A stretch of 64,000 nt of DNA, taken from assembly GCA_037954235.1 (NCBI GenBank), contig JBBMOA010000011.1:27806325-27870324 (forward strand), read 5' to 3'. The number at the start of each line of letters is the position of its first letter. Position 1 is the first letter of the stretch. The position numbers and the translations under genes are program-made. Positions 22,632 to 34,900 of this stretch are shown here, piece after piece. The notes below the pieces were generated by a model that saw only the letters and a program-made list of their open reading frames with translations, was not told the DNA's origin and made no database searches. This DNA is from Aulostomus chinensis. Lineage: Eukaryota > Chordata > Actinopteri > Syngnathiformes > Aulostomidae.

Positions 22632-24871
22632 GTTCCAGTTCCTCCAGTACGCCCCCCCCCACCTCCGATGATGAGGCCAGCCTTCGTCCCTCACATCCTG
22701 CAGAGGCCTGGTGAGGTTCCTCCAAGCGACTCGCTTCCTTCTTCATTAACTGATGTCCTCCTTCGTGGTCAGAGCAGCATCGAGTGGAGCCGTTGACGAG
22801 TGTGATGTCACAGGAGGAAGCTGAACTAAGACCAGAGCCTCCACTGACAGGACACAAGCTTCATGACCGCTCCTGTTAATTCGGAGTAGATTAAATGTTC
22901 AGATTAGGGTGTCATTAACCCTCTGAGCGCTGTGTTTCCTTCACCGTCACTGATTCGCTGTCAGTCTCAGCCATGACAACGCGTCAGGTTGAAATATTTC
23001 CTTGTACTGATTTAACCGCCCTCCCCGCTCGGTAAAATGTCTGTCGTCTTTGAAGTTTTTTCCTATTTTCTGGTTTGTGGCACAAGAACTGTTCTACTTG
23101 TTTGGGTTCTTGCTGCTTCTGAGTAGGACTGCCCCGTTGCCATGGAGACATAGAGCTTTATAATGATGTGAGAAATGGCTAACAGTGAAGGTGCATCTGC
23201 GGCGTTGGCCTCCAGGGACCAGCCTGGTGTGAGGAGGGGGAACGCTGCCTGATGTGACCTTTGCTCTGATCGACCCTCGTCTGTTTCTGACTAATTCTGC
23301 TGTCAGGTGGTCAGAGGCTGCTCATGCGCGGCCCTCCTGTAGCTCCCCCGCTGCCCCGCCCTCCTCCACCTCCTCCCATGATGCTGCCCCCGTCCCTGCA
23401 GGGCCAGACGCCTCAGGGTGTGTCCCAGCCCATCCAGCACATGGCCCCAGCCCCTCAGGTGATGGCCGTCCCGGGACCACGTCAGCCACCCGCAGCTCTC
23501 TTGCACCTGTAGTCTGAAGTACCTGTGTGTCCCCCTCAGGTCGGTGAGATGGTCTCCATGGTGTCAGCCCCATCCACAAGAGAGGGAGCCCCGCCCCCCA
23601 TCAAACAGACTCCGTCAATCATCCAGGCAGCACCGACCGTGTACTCTGCTCCTCCTGCTCCCGTCGGACTGAAACGAACCGACGTCAGAGCCCAGAGACA
23701 AGCCAGAATGGTACCTCCATCCTGACTGCTGCCTTCAGCCCTGCTCCAGCACCGCACCGCCTGTCTGGCTCTCTGTTCCTGCTGAATGTAGAACCCTAAA
23801 CCGGCCCAAATCCCTGGGCTGGATGTCATCAATACACATGACCAGTCAAGAGTGTCAAGACACAAGAGTCTCTGAGTCCTGTGTGCCACGTCGTTCTATT
23901 GACTGGTTTAGAAGAGCTGGCAGGACGTGTTCTGGTCGCGTGTGTGTGGAGACGGGACTCAAGTCAGATGCCTGTGCTGCAGTACCATCAAGTCCTCATG
24001 AGTGTGTGTGTGTTGTGGGTTTCAGGAGGAGCTGGCGGCGCGGGTGGCTGAGCAACAGGCCGCTGTCATGGCTGCAGGTCTATTGGACAAGAAGGAGAGC
24101 GAGGACAGCGGCGCCGTCATCGGCCCCAGCATGCCGGAGCACGAGCCCCCGCACCCTGAGGTGAGAGGTCGCCGTTCCGGATCCCTTCCTCTTGGGCTCT
24201 AGGAAGAGTTTGGTTAGCTGTGTTGTTCTGAACGGTCGAATAACAAAGCCCTTGCTACTCTGATGCTTGACGCCAGCTAAACACAATCAACGAGGTCACG
24301 GGGCTGAGCAACGGTGACCTCTGCTGAAGTGAAGTCACATGACCGAACACCAGCCTGGCACCAAGATGAATTGAAACATTTTAACGAGCTGGAAAGACTT
24401 GTACCTGGCAGCATGTTCTGGTTCTGGCCCCTGTTCATCCTGGTGTTTGGCACCGGGCAGGTGACACGTGACGGGTACACGTTAGAGGACCAGGTGGAGG
24501 AGTGACGGCGAGACACGGGGCACAAGTGACGCCGTCATAAATGTAACTGGTGTGGGTGAGCAAGTGACTAGTGACCGACGCGTGTGCGTGTGTGTTATGC
24601 AGCCTGTGGAGAGCACGACTGAGGACAAAAAGAAGTCAAAGTCAGAAAAGGTGAAAAAGTGTATCCGTACAGCAGCAGGGAGCAGCTGGGAGGACGCCAG
24701 CCTGCTGGAGTGGGATGCAGGTACACAAACACACACACACACACACACACTCCAATTCTGGAATCCGCTGAATATGAACACAAATGAACTGTCCTTGTTT
24801 GTCCTGTCCACCATGGGAGGGAAGGAGCCCAAGTGCTCAGCAGCGCACACAGATAGTGCTTTTCATTGTGT

Positions 24872-24902
<31 letters not shown>

Positions 24903-26417
24903 CAGGATGGATCACGCATCAGTAGAGATCTGGATCAGTCGTGATCTGGATCAGTCGTGACCTGTTCGCACCTCAGCTTTCACCCAGTTTCTCTCTGCTG
25001 TAGATGATTTCCGTATATTCTGCGGTGATCTTGGTAACGAGGTGAATGATGACATCCTGGCGAGAGCGTTCAGCAGATACCCCTCGTTCCTCAAGGCCAA
25101 GGTGGGCTGGTTCTCCTCCTCTGCTTGTTTTGTGTGTGTGTGAGATTGATGGGGAGGTTCCTAATAATAGTTGGGACTATTTTGCTAGCAGTGAAGATGA
25201 ACTAAATCCTCGGTCATTGACGCGACTCAGGAATCCTCCCTGATGCATCGTGGAGGAGACGATGACGCGTGACCCGCTCGCCGTGGACGCACGGCTATGT
25301 CATGTATCTGATAAAAACCTAGGATGGTCAGCCTGTCACTCAGGTGTTTTGTTGCGATCGGTTGTCAACATCTGAACTGAGCCTGAGAAGCAGTTTTAGC
25401 TCGTTTTCTCTGCTCTCATCGGCTCCAGCTGTGTAAAGTCTCTGATCACTTCCTGGTTGTGACCATGGCAACAGGACACAGTTAGCAGCTGGCTGGTGAA
25501 TAGTGGAGCGGCTAGTAGCTCCAGAGCAGAGGGATGGTGAGAGTTTTCCTCGGCAGCTGGACGGAAACATGAATGATGATCCATCGCTGCCCAATGTCCA
25601 CAAACCACCTTCAGTCTGCAGTTCAGACGTCAGCGAGGAGCCAACATGGCTGCTGCAGGAAGGAAACGTCTCACGCTTGGGTTTTCCTCCAGAGCAGAGA
25701 CCCACCTGGTGGACGAGCTGACTTGGAGGAGGCCTGTTAGAAATATTTGATGTTGTGTAGAAGTCAGTCGTCGATGATTGACGTTGAACGTGTTTTCAGC
25801 TGTGTTTTCGTTTTTCAAATTCAAGATGCTTGATGACAAATGAGCTGTGAGAAGACGCTGAAGCGTGCGGTTCGACGAGCTGGAACACTTGTAATGATGT
25901 CATTGTCACCAGGTGGTGAGAGACAAACGCACGGGGAAGACGAAAGGCTACGGCTTCGTGAGCTTCAAAGACCCCAACGACTACGTGAGAGCCATGAGGG
26001 AGATGAACGGTCAGTCCACACACACTCGCTCACATCGCCCGCCGTGGCAGGAAGAAGCTTCCTCGCCAACACACATTTGCCAGTGAAGTCCAGTAAATTA
26101 TTGAAATGTCAGTCGAGGCGGGGGGTTGTGGACCTCAGGTTCCGTCTGTGGCTCCAAGCTCTAGTTTCATTTAGAGCAGGGGTCTCAAACTGGTCCAGTT
26201 TTGATTCCAACCCAGCAGCCACACGGCCCTTACTGGACCGGTTTGAGACCTGGTTTAGAGGAACCAAGATCAAATGTTGAGTGGAGCTTCGTCTCTTTAT
26301 CCAGGGAAGTACGTCGGAAGTCGTCCCATCAAACTGAGGAAGAGTACATGGAAGGACCGGAACATGGAGGTGGTTCGCAAAAAACAGAAGGAGAAGAAGA
26401 AGCTGGGCCTCAGATAG
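21640..26417 (+). CDS. rbm42: RNA-binding protein 42, 11 coding exons, 403 aa
   Basis: RBM42 is an hnRNP K-associated RRM protein linked to splicing and stress-granule RNA handling. Exons: 21640-21695, 22169-22298, 22388-22457, 22639-22710, 23307-23458, 23540-23710, 24026-24160, 24603-24720, 25004-25101, 25913-26009, 26305-26417. They total 1212 bases with all phases closing. The N-terminus is KSGEERLKEMEAEMALFEQE, then a proline-rich middle (residues about 63-260), including runs of 5-8 prolines in exons 4 and 5. The RRM is at about 303-380: RNP2 as FRIFCGDL (304-311), RNP1 as KGYGFVSF (345-352). The basic tail ends RKKQKEKKKLGLR, as in human. The ATG follows a CAG 3' splice site by one base, so an upstream noncoding exon is expected. 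Human RBM42 is longer in the proline-rich middle, otherwise collinear. Confidence 0.96.
21821..21865. other. Perfect 17-bp hairpin in rbm42 intron 1
   Basis: CAGGAGGAGGTGCGGTC (21821-21837) is followed after 11 bases by its exact reverse complement (21849-21865). It starts 125 bases downstream of the exon 1 donor. No protein is encoded. See findings. Confidence 0.8.
22456..22632. repeat. (CA)n and (GT)n tracts in rbm42 intron 3
   Basis: (CA)20 starts directly after the exon 3 donor (22460-22497). (GT)n at 22600-22632 runs up to the exon 4 acceptor. The transcript can therefore pair CA with UG across the 180-base intron. Confidence 0.9.
26177..26253. mobile_element. 77-bp hAT-like MITE in rbm42 intron 10
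   Basis: The element starts CAGGGGTCTCAAACTGGTCC and ends GGACCGGTTTGAGACCTGG, giving imperfect terminal inverted repeats of about 20 bases. It is flanked by a direct repeat TTTAGAG (26170-26176 and 26254-26260), extended to 8 bp with one mismatch, as expected of hAT insertion. The inner 35 bases have no coding capacity. The hAT call rests on the CAGGGGT terminus and TSD length. Confidence 0.75.
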
Positions 26418-26508
26418 TCTTCCTGTACGTGACTGTCACTCCTCCAGTGGGCGGAGCTTTGTGACTAATCAGGACATGAACTGGTATTAAGATGTTTCCT
26501 CTTTTTCA

Positions 26509-26514
26509 AATAAA
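26509..26514 (+). other. Polyadenylation signal of rbm42
   Basis: A canonical AATAAA lies 92 bases after the rbm42 stop codon, followed by GT/T-rich sequence. It gives a short 3' UTR and leaves roughly 700 bases to the ppox stop on the other strand. Confidence 0.75.
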
Positions 26515-26683
26515 AACAACGTTCTACGTTTTAATTGACTTGTTCTTCGACGTGGTCCAAGTGTCAGTTGGACTGGGACGCTCATCCTCGCCAGCGCCGT
26601 GTGTTTGTTGTCCTTCTTCGAGCCACGTGACGCTCGTACGCTGTGGCGATGACCCAATCAGACAGCCTGACGGAAAAATCAGG

Positions 26684-26689
26684 TTTATT
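26684..26689 (-). other. Candidate polyadenylation signal of ppox
   Basis: TTTATT on the plus strand is AATAAA on the minus strand, about 555 bases after the ppox stop. If used, the ppox 3' UTR ends about 170 bases from the rbm42 signal on the opposite strand, so the two transcripts nearly abut. Confidence 0.4.
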
Positions 26690-27240
26690 CACTTTACATT
26701 TTCAGGAAAGACAAACTCTTATGAATGTTCCTTCAGTGTAATGACATCAGAGGAACGTGAGGCCTCACGTGGAGACATTCTGGTTCTCCTCCAGAGACAA
26801 TCTGAGAACGAAAACTGCAGCTTGTGTTAAGAACCCACCGGATGCCCAGTGAAACCAGTACAGCTGCCACACCAGCACTGGGCAGCGTGATGACAGTTTA
26901 GTGCAAATAGGATTAAATATTTAAATGCTTTGTAAATAATGAGTTCCCTTCAGGACACTAAAGCAGAGCAGCAGTGTTCCGGTTCTGTTCCAGTGTTCCA
27001 GCTGATGTCCCTGGTGAGTCACCAGGAAGACCAGCGGTTCCAGAGGCAGCTGGTCCTCACCGGAGTGGCAAGGTGGTGGCAGTTGATTTTCAAAATAAAA
27101 GCCCCCGTGCTGAATCTTGATCTCAAACTCGGATCACAAATGGCTCAACAGAACCTTGTCCTCCTCACGATGGAACTCCGAACAAGACAGCGACCAAATG
27201 AACTGAATCACAGCAAGTTTTAAGTTCCCGTGGGAGACGG

Positions 27241-28692
27241 TCAGGCTCCAGGTCCCAGCAGCTCGTCAGCAGCTGTCTTTCCACTGAAGATGACGTCATT
27301 CACTGACACGCCATCATAGCAGGAACCCATCAGAGACAGCGGCAGATTCTTCTTCTTTATGAAGCCGCGCATGGACTCTGGAAACAAGACAACAAGTCAC
27401 TGCACAAGGACGAACGAGTGAGACGATGTCGGCTGACGTGTCCGCTAATACCCACCGACTCTCAGGTAGTGGCCGAGGTGATACTGAGGAATGCAGTCCT
27501 GAGGAGACAAGACAACGCCACTGTTACCACAGTCTGACGGCACAGAGCCACAGACGCTCCCGGACGGCGGCTCAGTCTCACCCTCTGCAGTGCGACTCGA
27601 CTCCAGCTGGGTGCTGCAGTGACGCCCAGATGGCTGCGAACCGCCTCAGTGGCTCGTGCTAGAAGATCCTCCTCTGTTACTGCTTCTGGGGCCCCAAATA
27701 CTTCCTGGAACCAGGCTCCTCCCATCATCACCTAGGAGACAAAAAGCAGGTCAGTGTCGTGGGCGTTACTGAGCCTGATGACGCTCTTAAGCTGGAAGGA
27801 TCCAGGGTTCCATGGACTTGGTGCTTGACAAGTACTTAAAATGGAATAAGTTACTGTATAATTGGGATGGAATTAATTCCTGGCTCGGCCACACGGGGGC
27901 GCGTGCGCCACCGTGGAGCTCTGGAGGCTCTGAAGCCTTTACAAAAGTCTGCTGGTGCTTTGGAATCAAAGAGTTGACATGTTGTGTTGCAGCCAAACAC
28001 AATTATAACACAACACATGAGACAGAAGTGAAAGTACTGCGTCATGACATCAGATCAAGTACTTGAGGATGTGACGTGTACCGGAAGGAGTAATGAATAA
28101 GACCTGAAGGAAACGTGAGTCTTCTATGTTCCTGCGTAGAAACACGTGTGTAGTTGGCCGACACGCTTCTGACACGTCCACGTTACATGCTTGTGAGACC
28201 AAAGTCTTCCTGTGGCGTCGCAGACGTGTAACTGCGAGGGAAACCATCAGTCCCACCTCCCACTGCAGTGAGGGTCGTGATGGCAGAGTGGCGCCGTGGT
28301 GAACTCAGGAAAACAAGATGGCGGCCAAAGCCTCGTTGAGTATAAAACGACTTAATAAATCTCCAGTGTTTGGCAGTGCAGTAAACCTTGCATTGTCCTC
28401 TTGGCGCTGTTAGAAAGTTTTCTAGAGTCTGCAGGAACCCTGAATAATCTCAGATAATCCCACAATCTGTACCGTCAGTCTGGTTGTGTGTCCATCAGGT
28501 CTGTTGTGTTGAGGGAATGGAACCGAGTCATAGGCCACACCCAGTAAACCCTGATCCTCTGACGATGGAACCAGGTGACCAAAACCCTGAGAAAACAAAT
28601 GGACAAAGGAGTACACACACACACACACACCACTGTGATTCTCCTTCCTTAAAGCTCAGAAACAGCTGTGGTGCGACTGAGTTGATCAGAGC

Positions 28693-28738
<46 letters not shown>

Positions 28739-29260
28739 GTGAGAGAGAGAGAGATTCTCTAGTTCTCACCGTAACAGGAAGCACAGAACCTTCATACTCC
28801 AGATTTACCACAGCAACTGTTACCATGGAGATCTCCTGCAGCTCCTTGATGAGAGGCTGACAGGAGGAGGGCAGGACTGAGGAGAGAGCTGAGGACCCCC
28901 CCCCCCCACACACACACACACACACACACCATTGTGATTCTCACTGTATTTGAACAAGTTACACCACCTTCAACCTCAACATCTCTGAGTCATTCACAAT
29001 GACCTGAATATAGAAGGACTGTAAACAAGGTCACATGACCTCAGTTCCTGCTGGGTGTTTATGAAAGGAAGTGGACCTCTCAGACAGAACCGAGCCGTTT
29101 CCAGCAGCCACTTGGACATGACGTAGTAGGTAAACATGTTTAGTAACACGCGTGTTAAACAAGAGGATTCAGAGCCACATTCTGGTACCAACACTTGCCT
29201 TTAGCAGGTAGAGCAGAGATGATGTGGTCAGCTGATACGATCCCATCCTCCAAATGGATC

Positions 29261-29351
<91 letters not shown>

Positions 29352-31850
29352 GACATCTTAGCGTGTTAGCATGATGAGCAGATACAGATGGGCGGGCCTA
29401 GGAAGAGCAAACGTCATTGAGTCTCTACACCCATTGGACAGTCATACAGGTCAGGTGACAAGAGTCATGTGACAGTTACCGTCCAGCCAGACGTGGAGGG
29501 ACAGATGTGTTGAACAGGTGCGTCCTGCTGCAGCTGCACTTTCCCGCTCTGCCGCAGGTTCTCCACGATGGCCTCAGGAAGTGACTCCACGCCACGCCTC
29601 AGCGACCACTGAGCCCACGACTCCTTCATGGACCTCTGACTCAGAGGCCCAGGGGGGACCGCAGGACCAGGACCTGCAGGTGTACACAACTGCAGCTGTG
29701 ACACCCACAACAACAGAGTCACGGAGTGCTGGCCTGAACGAACGCCGACGTGTCAGACCGGAGTCTGGCTGACCCTTCTGGGCATGTGAGAGAGGGCAGA
29801 TCTACCTGGACCGGATCCTGAACTGGGAGTGTCAAGGGACCCCGAGACTGATCACTAGTGATCCTTCTAGGACCGCATCCGTTCTAACGAGGCTCCAACA
29901 ACACCACACATCCGAGACCCAGCGGGGCACAGACGAGGCCTTACGAGTTCATTTGAGGAAAAGAGGGGAACCATACAGATCCAGAACCAAGCCAGACCAG
30001 CTGAAAGGCTTCAGAGTTCCATAAAACTGGTTTTACAGAAGACACAGCAAAGACAAACTACATCCAGAGCTGCCAAGTTCCAGAAAATCCCAAGAGTGAG
30101 ACCTCTGGTCAGTGCGCCCTTTTAATACCAATTTAAATGGATTTCGTGGAATTTGAGCAAATCTCAAGTTTGGCAAATGAGCGTGTGAAATGGCAAGTGT
30201 GGCGTGAAAAGAGGCTTAACTGCGTGACTCTCACTCTCAAAGCGTGAGACTTGGCAGCTCTGCATCATCAAACCAGGAAATGAAGCAGGAAATGTTCTCC
30301 GTGGCTGCGTCCGAATTGCCAAGTGCCAACCTACGTCCTCCTGCTACGACCTACCGCTACAGGCTTCTCCTACAACCTGAACACGGCGGCACCATTCAGA
30401 CACCCCAAGATTGGTGGTGAAGCACGACCTCTGCTGGCAGAGCACAGATACCACAATTAGGTAGACAGCACCAACGAAAGCCCCACCTGCTGGCCTGACT
30501 GTGGTACTGCACTCCACTCTGAACGCACCTTTCCCTCATTCTCTATTATTAAGCACATGAACGCACCTTTAGTCATCAACAACGACTATAAATGTTGGTG
30601 TTCATCAGAATGGGAGACTGTTGGTGGCGCTAACTTGGCTTGCAGGTCCACAAGTTTTTAGGGGACAAAGAAGAAGTCCGCGGTGCATTGTGGGCCATAG
30701 GTTGCTCCGTAGGATGCACCTGAACCGACCAACAATGTGGGCGTGTTTAGGCTGGAATTTAGGTTGAGAAGTAGGTCGCTACTCACGCCAGTTGTGGTTT
30801 GGGACAGCCTACGACCTGCTCTGAGACCTACCATCCGACCTACTTGGTAATTCGGATGCAGCGCTGTTGTCTTATAGTACTACTTTGTTCCTCCAGCGGT
30901 GATATTGAGCCACTGCAGTGGTTCTACTCTGAGCCGCTGACCTGGAACCGGGCCGGACCGGCACCACGCAGGGAACCTGGAACCCGCTCAGCTATCTCTC
31001 GCTCTGTCACCACCACAGCTGGGAACTTAAATCTTCAGGTCAATAAAGAGTTCCGCCCCCAGGTTCATGCTCAGGAGGTGAGCACTTCCCTGCTCATGAG
31101 GAGGACTCTGGTCACATGCTGCCCCCTATGGGTCTGGAGTGTGACATTTGTAAATCTGGGACACCAAACAGGAAGTGACTCTGCCTCGTTCCACACACCT
31201 GATTTGGGCTGCAGGTTCATTCTGTATTATTTCTTTTATTCATGGACTTCAGCAGGTTCATTTGTCATCAATCAGCCCTAAAAAAAGAGAGAAATTCACC
31301 AGCTTTGTCCTCCGGAGACGAGGAGACGAACATGACTGCAGGTTTCCACCTATAAACTCTGCTCATTCATCTGAGTTGATGTCTCTGTTTATTTCTGTTT
31401 GTGCTGGAACATCGGTTCCTTTAACAGGTGGAGAAACACTGAGGTTGTTGGTGTGGGACTGGGTTCTACCAGAGAAATGTTCCTGCCTCCACCACAGACA
31501 GGTCTCTCTCTCTTTCACCCACACACACACCCACTCAAACTCTTCCTCTTACAACTTACTAAGGGTTAATGACATGCTGCCACAAATCTTTTGTTCTTGA
31601 GAAAGGAGAGTGTGTGCGTGTGTGTACGTGTACATGTGTGCGAACGTGCACATGCATGTGTATGTATGTGTATGTGTACATGCATGTGTGCGTGTGTGTA
31701 CCTGAACCCAGCAGCATGCCCAGGGTCAGGGAACCTCTGCGCTGCTCTGCATTGTAGAGGGGAGGGAAACAAGAGCGCACACTCAACTTCCTGCAGTCTC
31801 CTGAAAAAACACCTCGGCACAAACTGTCTCCAGCGATGTCTGCCAGCTTA

Positions 31851-31926
<76 letters not shown>

Positions 31927-34900
31927 TGAATACAAGGCAACAGCTATGGTCCAAAAGGTAGACTTCTGTTGATATGAATGAATGTCATAGAATGATAAAG
32001 GGTGACTGGTCCGGTACCAGGGTGGTACCGCACCAGTACCAGAGTGGTACCGCACCAGTACCAGAGTGGTACCGCACCAGTACCAGAGTGGTACCGCACC
32101 AGTACCAGTGTGGGAGCCCAGCTCACCTCTTGTCCCAATCTCCGAGAGATGAACGAGTGGATGGTCTCGTCGTCCTGCTTGCTCTTCTTCACCAGCATCT
32201 CTGTGGCGAGGCTGAACACCAGGGGACGGGAGAAGGGAGGGACGGTCCTCAGGAGCCCGCTGAAGGACAGGGACAGAGGGGAGCAGAGGAGGACAGGCGT
32301 CTGTGACATGCATGTCTAGTTGTGTTTGACGCCTCCAGAGCGACTGAAGATGGAGGTATGGGACGGTGAAGCTGAGCAGCGGCAGCCGGTCTCACCTGAG
32401 GCCTGAGGGCATCCGATGAAGCTGCCGGTTCACATACAAGTACCGGTTCTGAGAGGCAACGTGACTGGAGGTGACCGGCAGGATCTCCCCCGCCAGACCC
32501 AGGTCCTCCACCTGCACGCACGCACACACGCACACACACAAAAACTTTAAAAGATTTCAATTAATGTCCCCAAAAAGTCCCCAACTGTCAATACAGACCG
32601 ACTGATGGGGAGGATCCACCAGTGACGGAGGGAACATGAACTGGTGATCCCACAGGATCCCACAGGATCCTACTGGTGGAACACCAGCCGCTTTCATCCA
32701 GAGAGAGATTAGGACCCCAATAATCCAAGATGGACCCAAATAAAGATGGAGGCAACTGTGTGAACAACCTGAGAACCCAGGACACCTCCTCACCCCCCTC
32801 ACCCTCTACTTCAGGGGTCTTCTATTCATAAAAGTCTTCAAGCTTGCGTCCGGAGGCCTGTCGCAGTTTTTTATGAGCACTGATTTCCCTGCGAGGCGAC
32901 GCCTGCGTGCCAGCCAGCAGTGGAGGTGTGTCTGTCTGCTCAGCTATGAGCTTCAGATCAAATGGAGCAGCCTACATTCCAAGAATACTTCAACAGAATT
33001 TATTGTCTGTTTTCTCCACATTAACCTTAAACCTCTTGTCCAGCAGGGGGCCCCACAGGTCTTAAAGTGCATTCAATAATATCTCAACACTCGTCAGTCA
33101 TTTGTCCATCAACATCAAACATGTGACAAAATCCTTCTGTTTCAAGTTAGCACTTTGCTATTCAGCTGCACACAACAATACAAAGTAAAACCTGCTGCTG
33201 CTGACGATTAGTATCATTTTATTTTTTTAGTATTTGTCTGGATCCGGACTGCGATCCGCCGATTGGCGACCGCTGCTCGACACCCTCCTCACCCTCTACA
33301 CCCTCCTCACCAGCTACACCCTCCTCACCAGCTACACCCTCCTCACCCTCTACACCCTCCTCACCAGCTACACCCTCCTCACCCTCTACACCCTCCTCAC
33401 CAGCTACACCCTCCTCACCAGCTACACCCTCCTCACCCTCTACACCCTCCTCACCAGCTACACCCTCCTCACCAGCTAGACCCTCCTCACCCTCTACACC
33501 CTCCTCACCCTCTACACCCTCCTCAACCTCGACACCCTCCTCACCAGCTAGACCCTCCTCACCCTCTACACCCTCCTCACCAGCTAGACCCTCCTCACCC
33601 TCTACACCCTCCTCAACCTCAACACCCTCCTCACCCAATACACCCTCCTCAACCTCCACACCCTCCTCAACCTCTACACCCTCCTCACCCAATACACCCT
33701 CCTCAACCTCCACACCCTCCTCAACCTCAACACCCTCCTCACCCAATACACCCTCCTCAACCTCCACACCCTCCTCAACCTCTACACCCTCCTCACCAGC
33801 TACACCCTCCTCAACCTCTACACCCTCCTCACCAGCTAGACCCTCCTCACCAGCTACACCCTCCTCACCCTCTACACCCTCCTCACCAGCTACACCCTCC
33901 TCACCAGCTACACCCTCCTCAACCTCTACACCCTCCTCACCAGCTAGACCCTCCTCACCCTCCTCACCAGCTAGACCCTCCTCAACCTCTACACCCTCCT
34001 CACCAGCTAGACCCTCCTCACCCTCCTCACCAGCTACACCCTCCTCACCCTCTACACCCTCCTCACCTGCTAGACCCTCCTCACCAGCTAGACCCTCCTC
34101 ACCCAATACACCCTCCTCAACCTCCACACCCTCCTCAACCTCTACACCCTCACCAGCTACACCCTCCTCAACCTCTACACCCTCCTCACCAGCTAGACCC
34201 TCCTCACCCTCTACACCCTCCTCACCAGCTACACCCTCCTCAACCTCTACACCCTCCTCACCAGCTAGACCCTCCTCACCCTCTACACCCTCCTCACCAG
34301 CTAGACCCTCCTCACCAGCTAGACCCTCCTCACCAGCTAGACCCTCCTCACCCTCTACACCCTCCTCACCAGCTAGACCCTCCTCACCAGCTAGACCCTC
34401 CTCACCAGCTAGACCCTCCTCACCAGCTAGACCCTCCTCACCCTCTACACCCTCCTCACCAGCTACACCTTCCTCAACCTCTACACCCTCCTCAACCTCC
34501 ATACCCTCCTCAACCTCTACACCCTCCTCAACCTCCATACCCTCCTCAACCTCTACACCCTCCTCACCCTCTACACCCTCCTCAACCTCCATACCCTCCT
34601 CAACCTCGACACACTCTTCACTCTCCTCACCCTCTACACACTCCTCACAAGGAGGTTCTGGATTCCCCGTGTCTCACTGGGTTCTCCAGGTGCTCCAGCT
34701 AGTAAGGTAGGTAAGTGTGTGAGTGGTGGTCTACATGTGGTCATGGGGCCTGTCCTGGTCCCTCAGGGTCCTGTAGACTCGCACCCTTCATCCACCTGGT
34801 GTTCAGCTGCTCAACCACCTCGTACTGCAGGGTCTCAGTACCTGTACTGCACTTTCACTTGGATTTGAAGTTGTTTTTTTACTGATGTCACAAGAATTTT

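Noticed and set aside
27893..27908. CTCF-like ACACGGGGGCGCG
   Set aside because: Two core mismatches; too weak compared with the other sites.
33263..34702. 479-codon plus-strand Pro/His-rich frame
   Set aside because: It is the 18-base minisatellite in ppox intron 2. The frame is open only because the period is a multiple of three.
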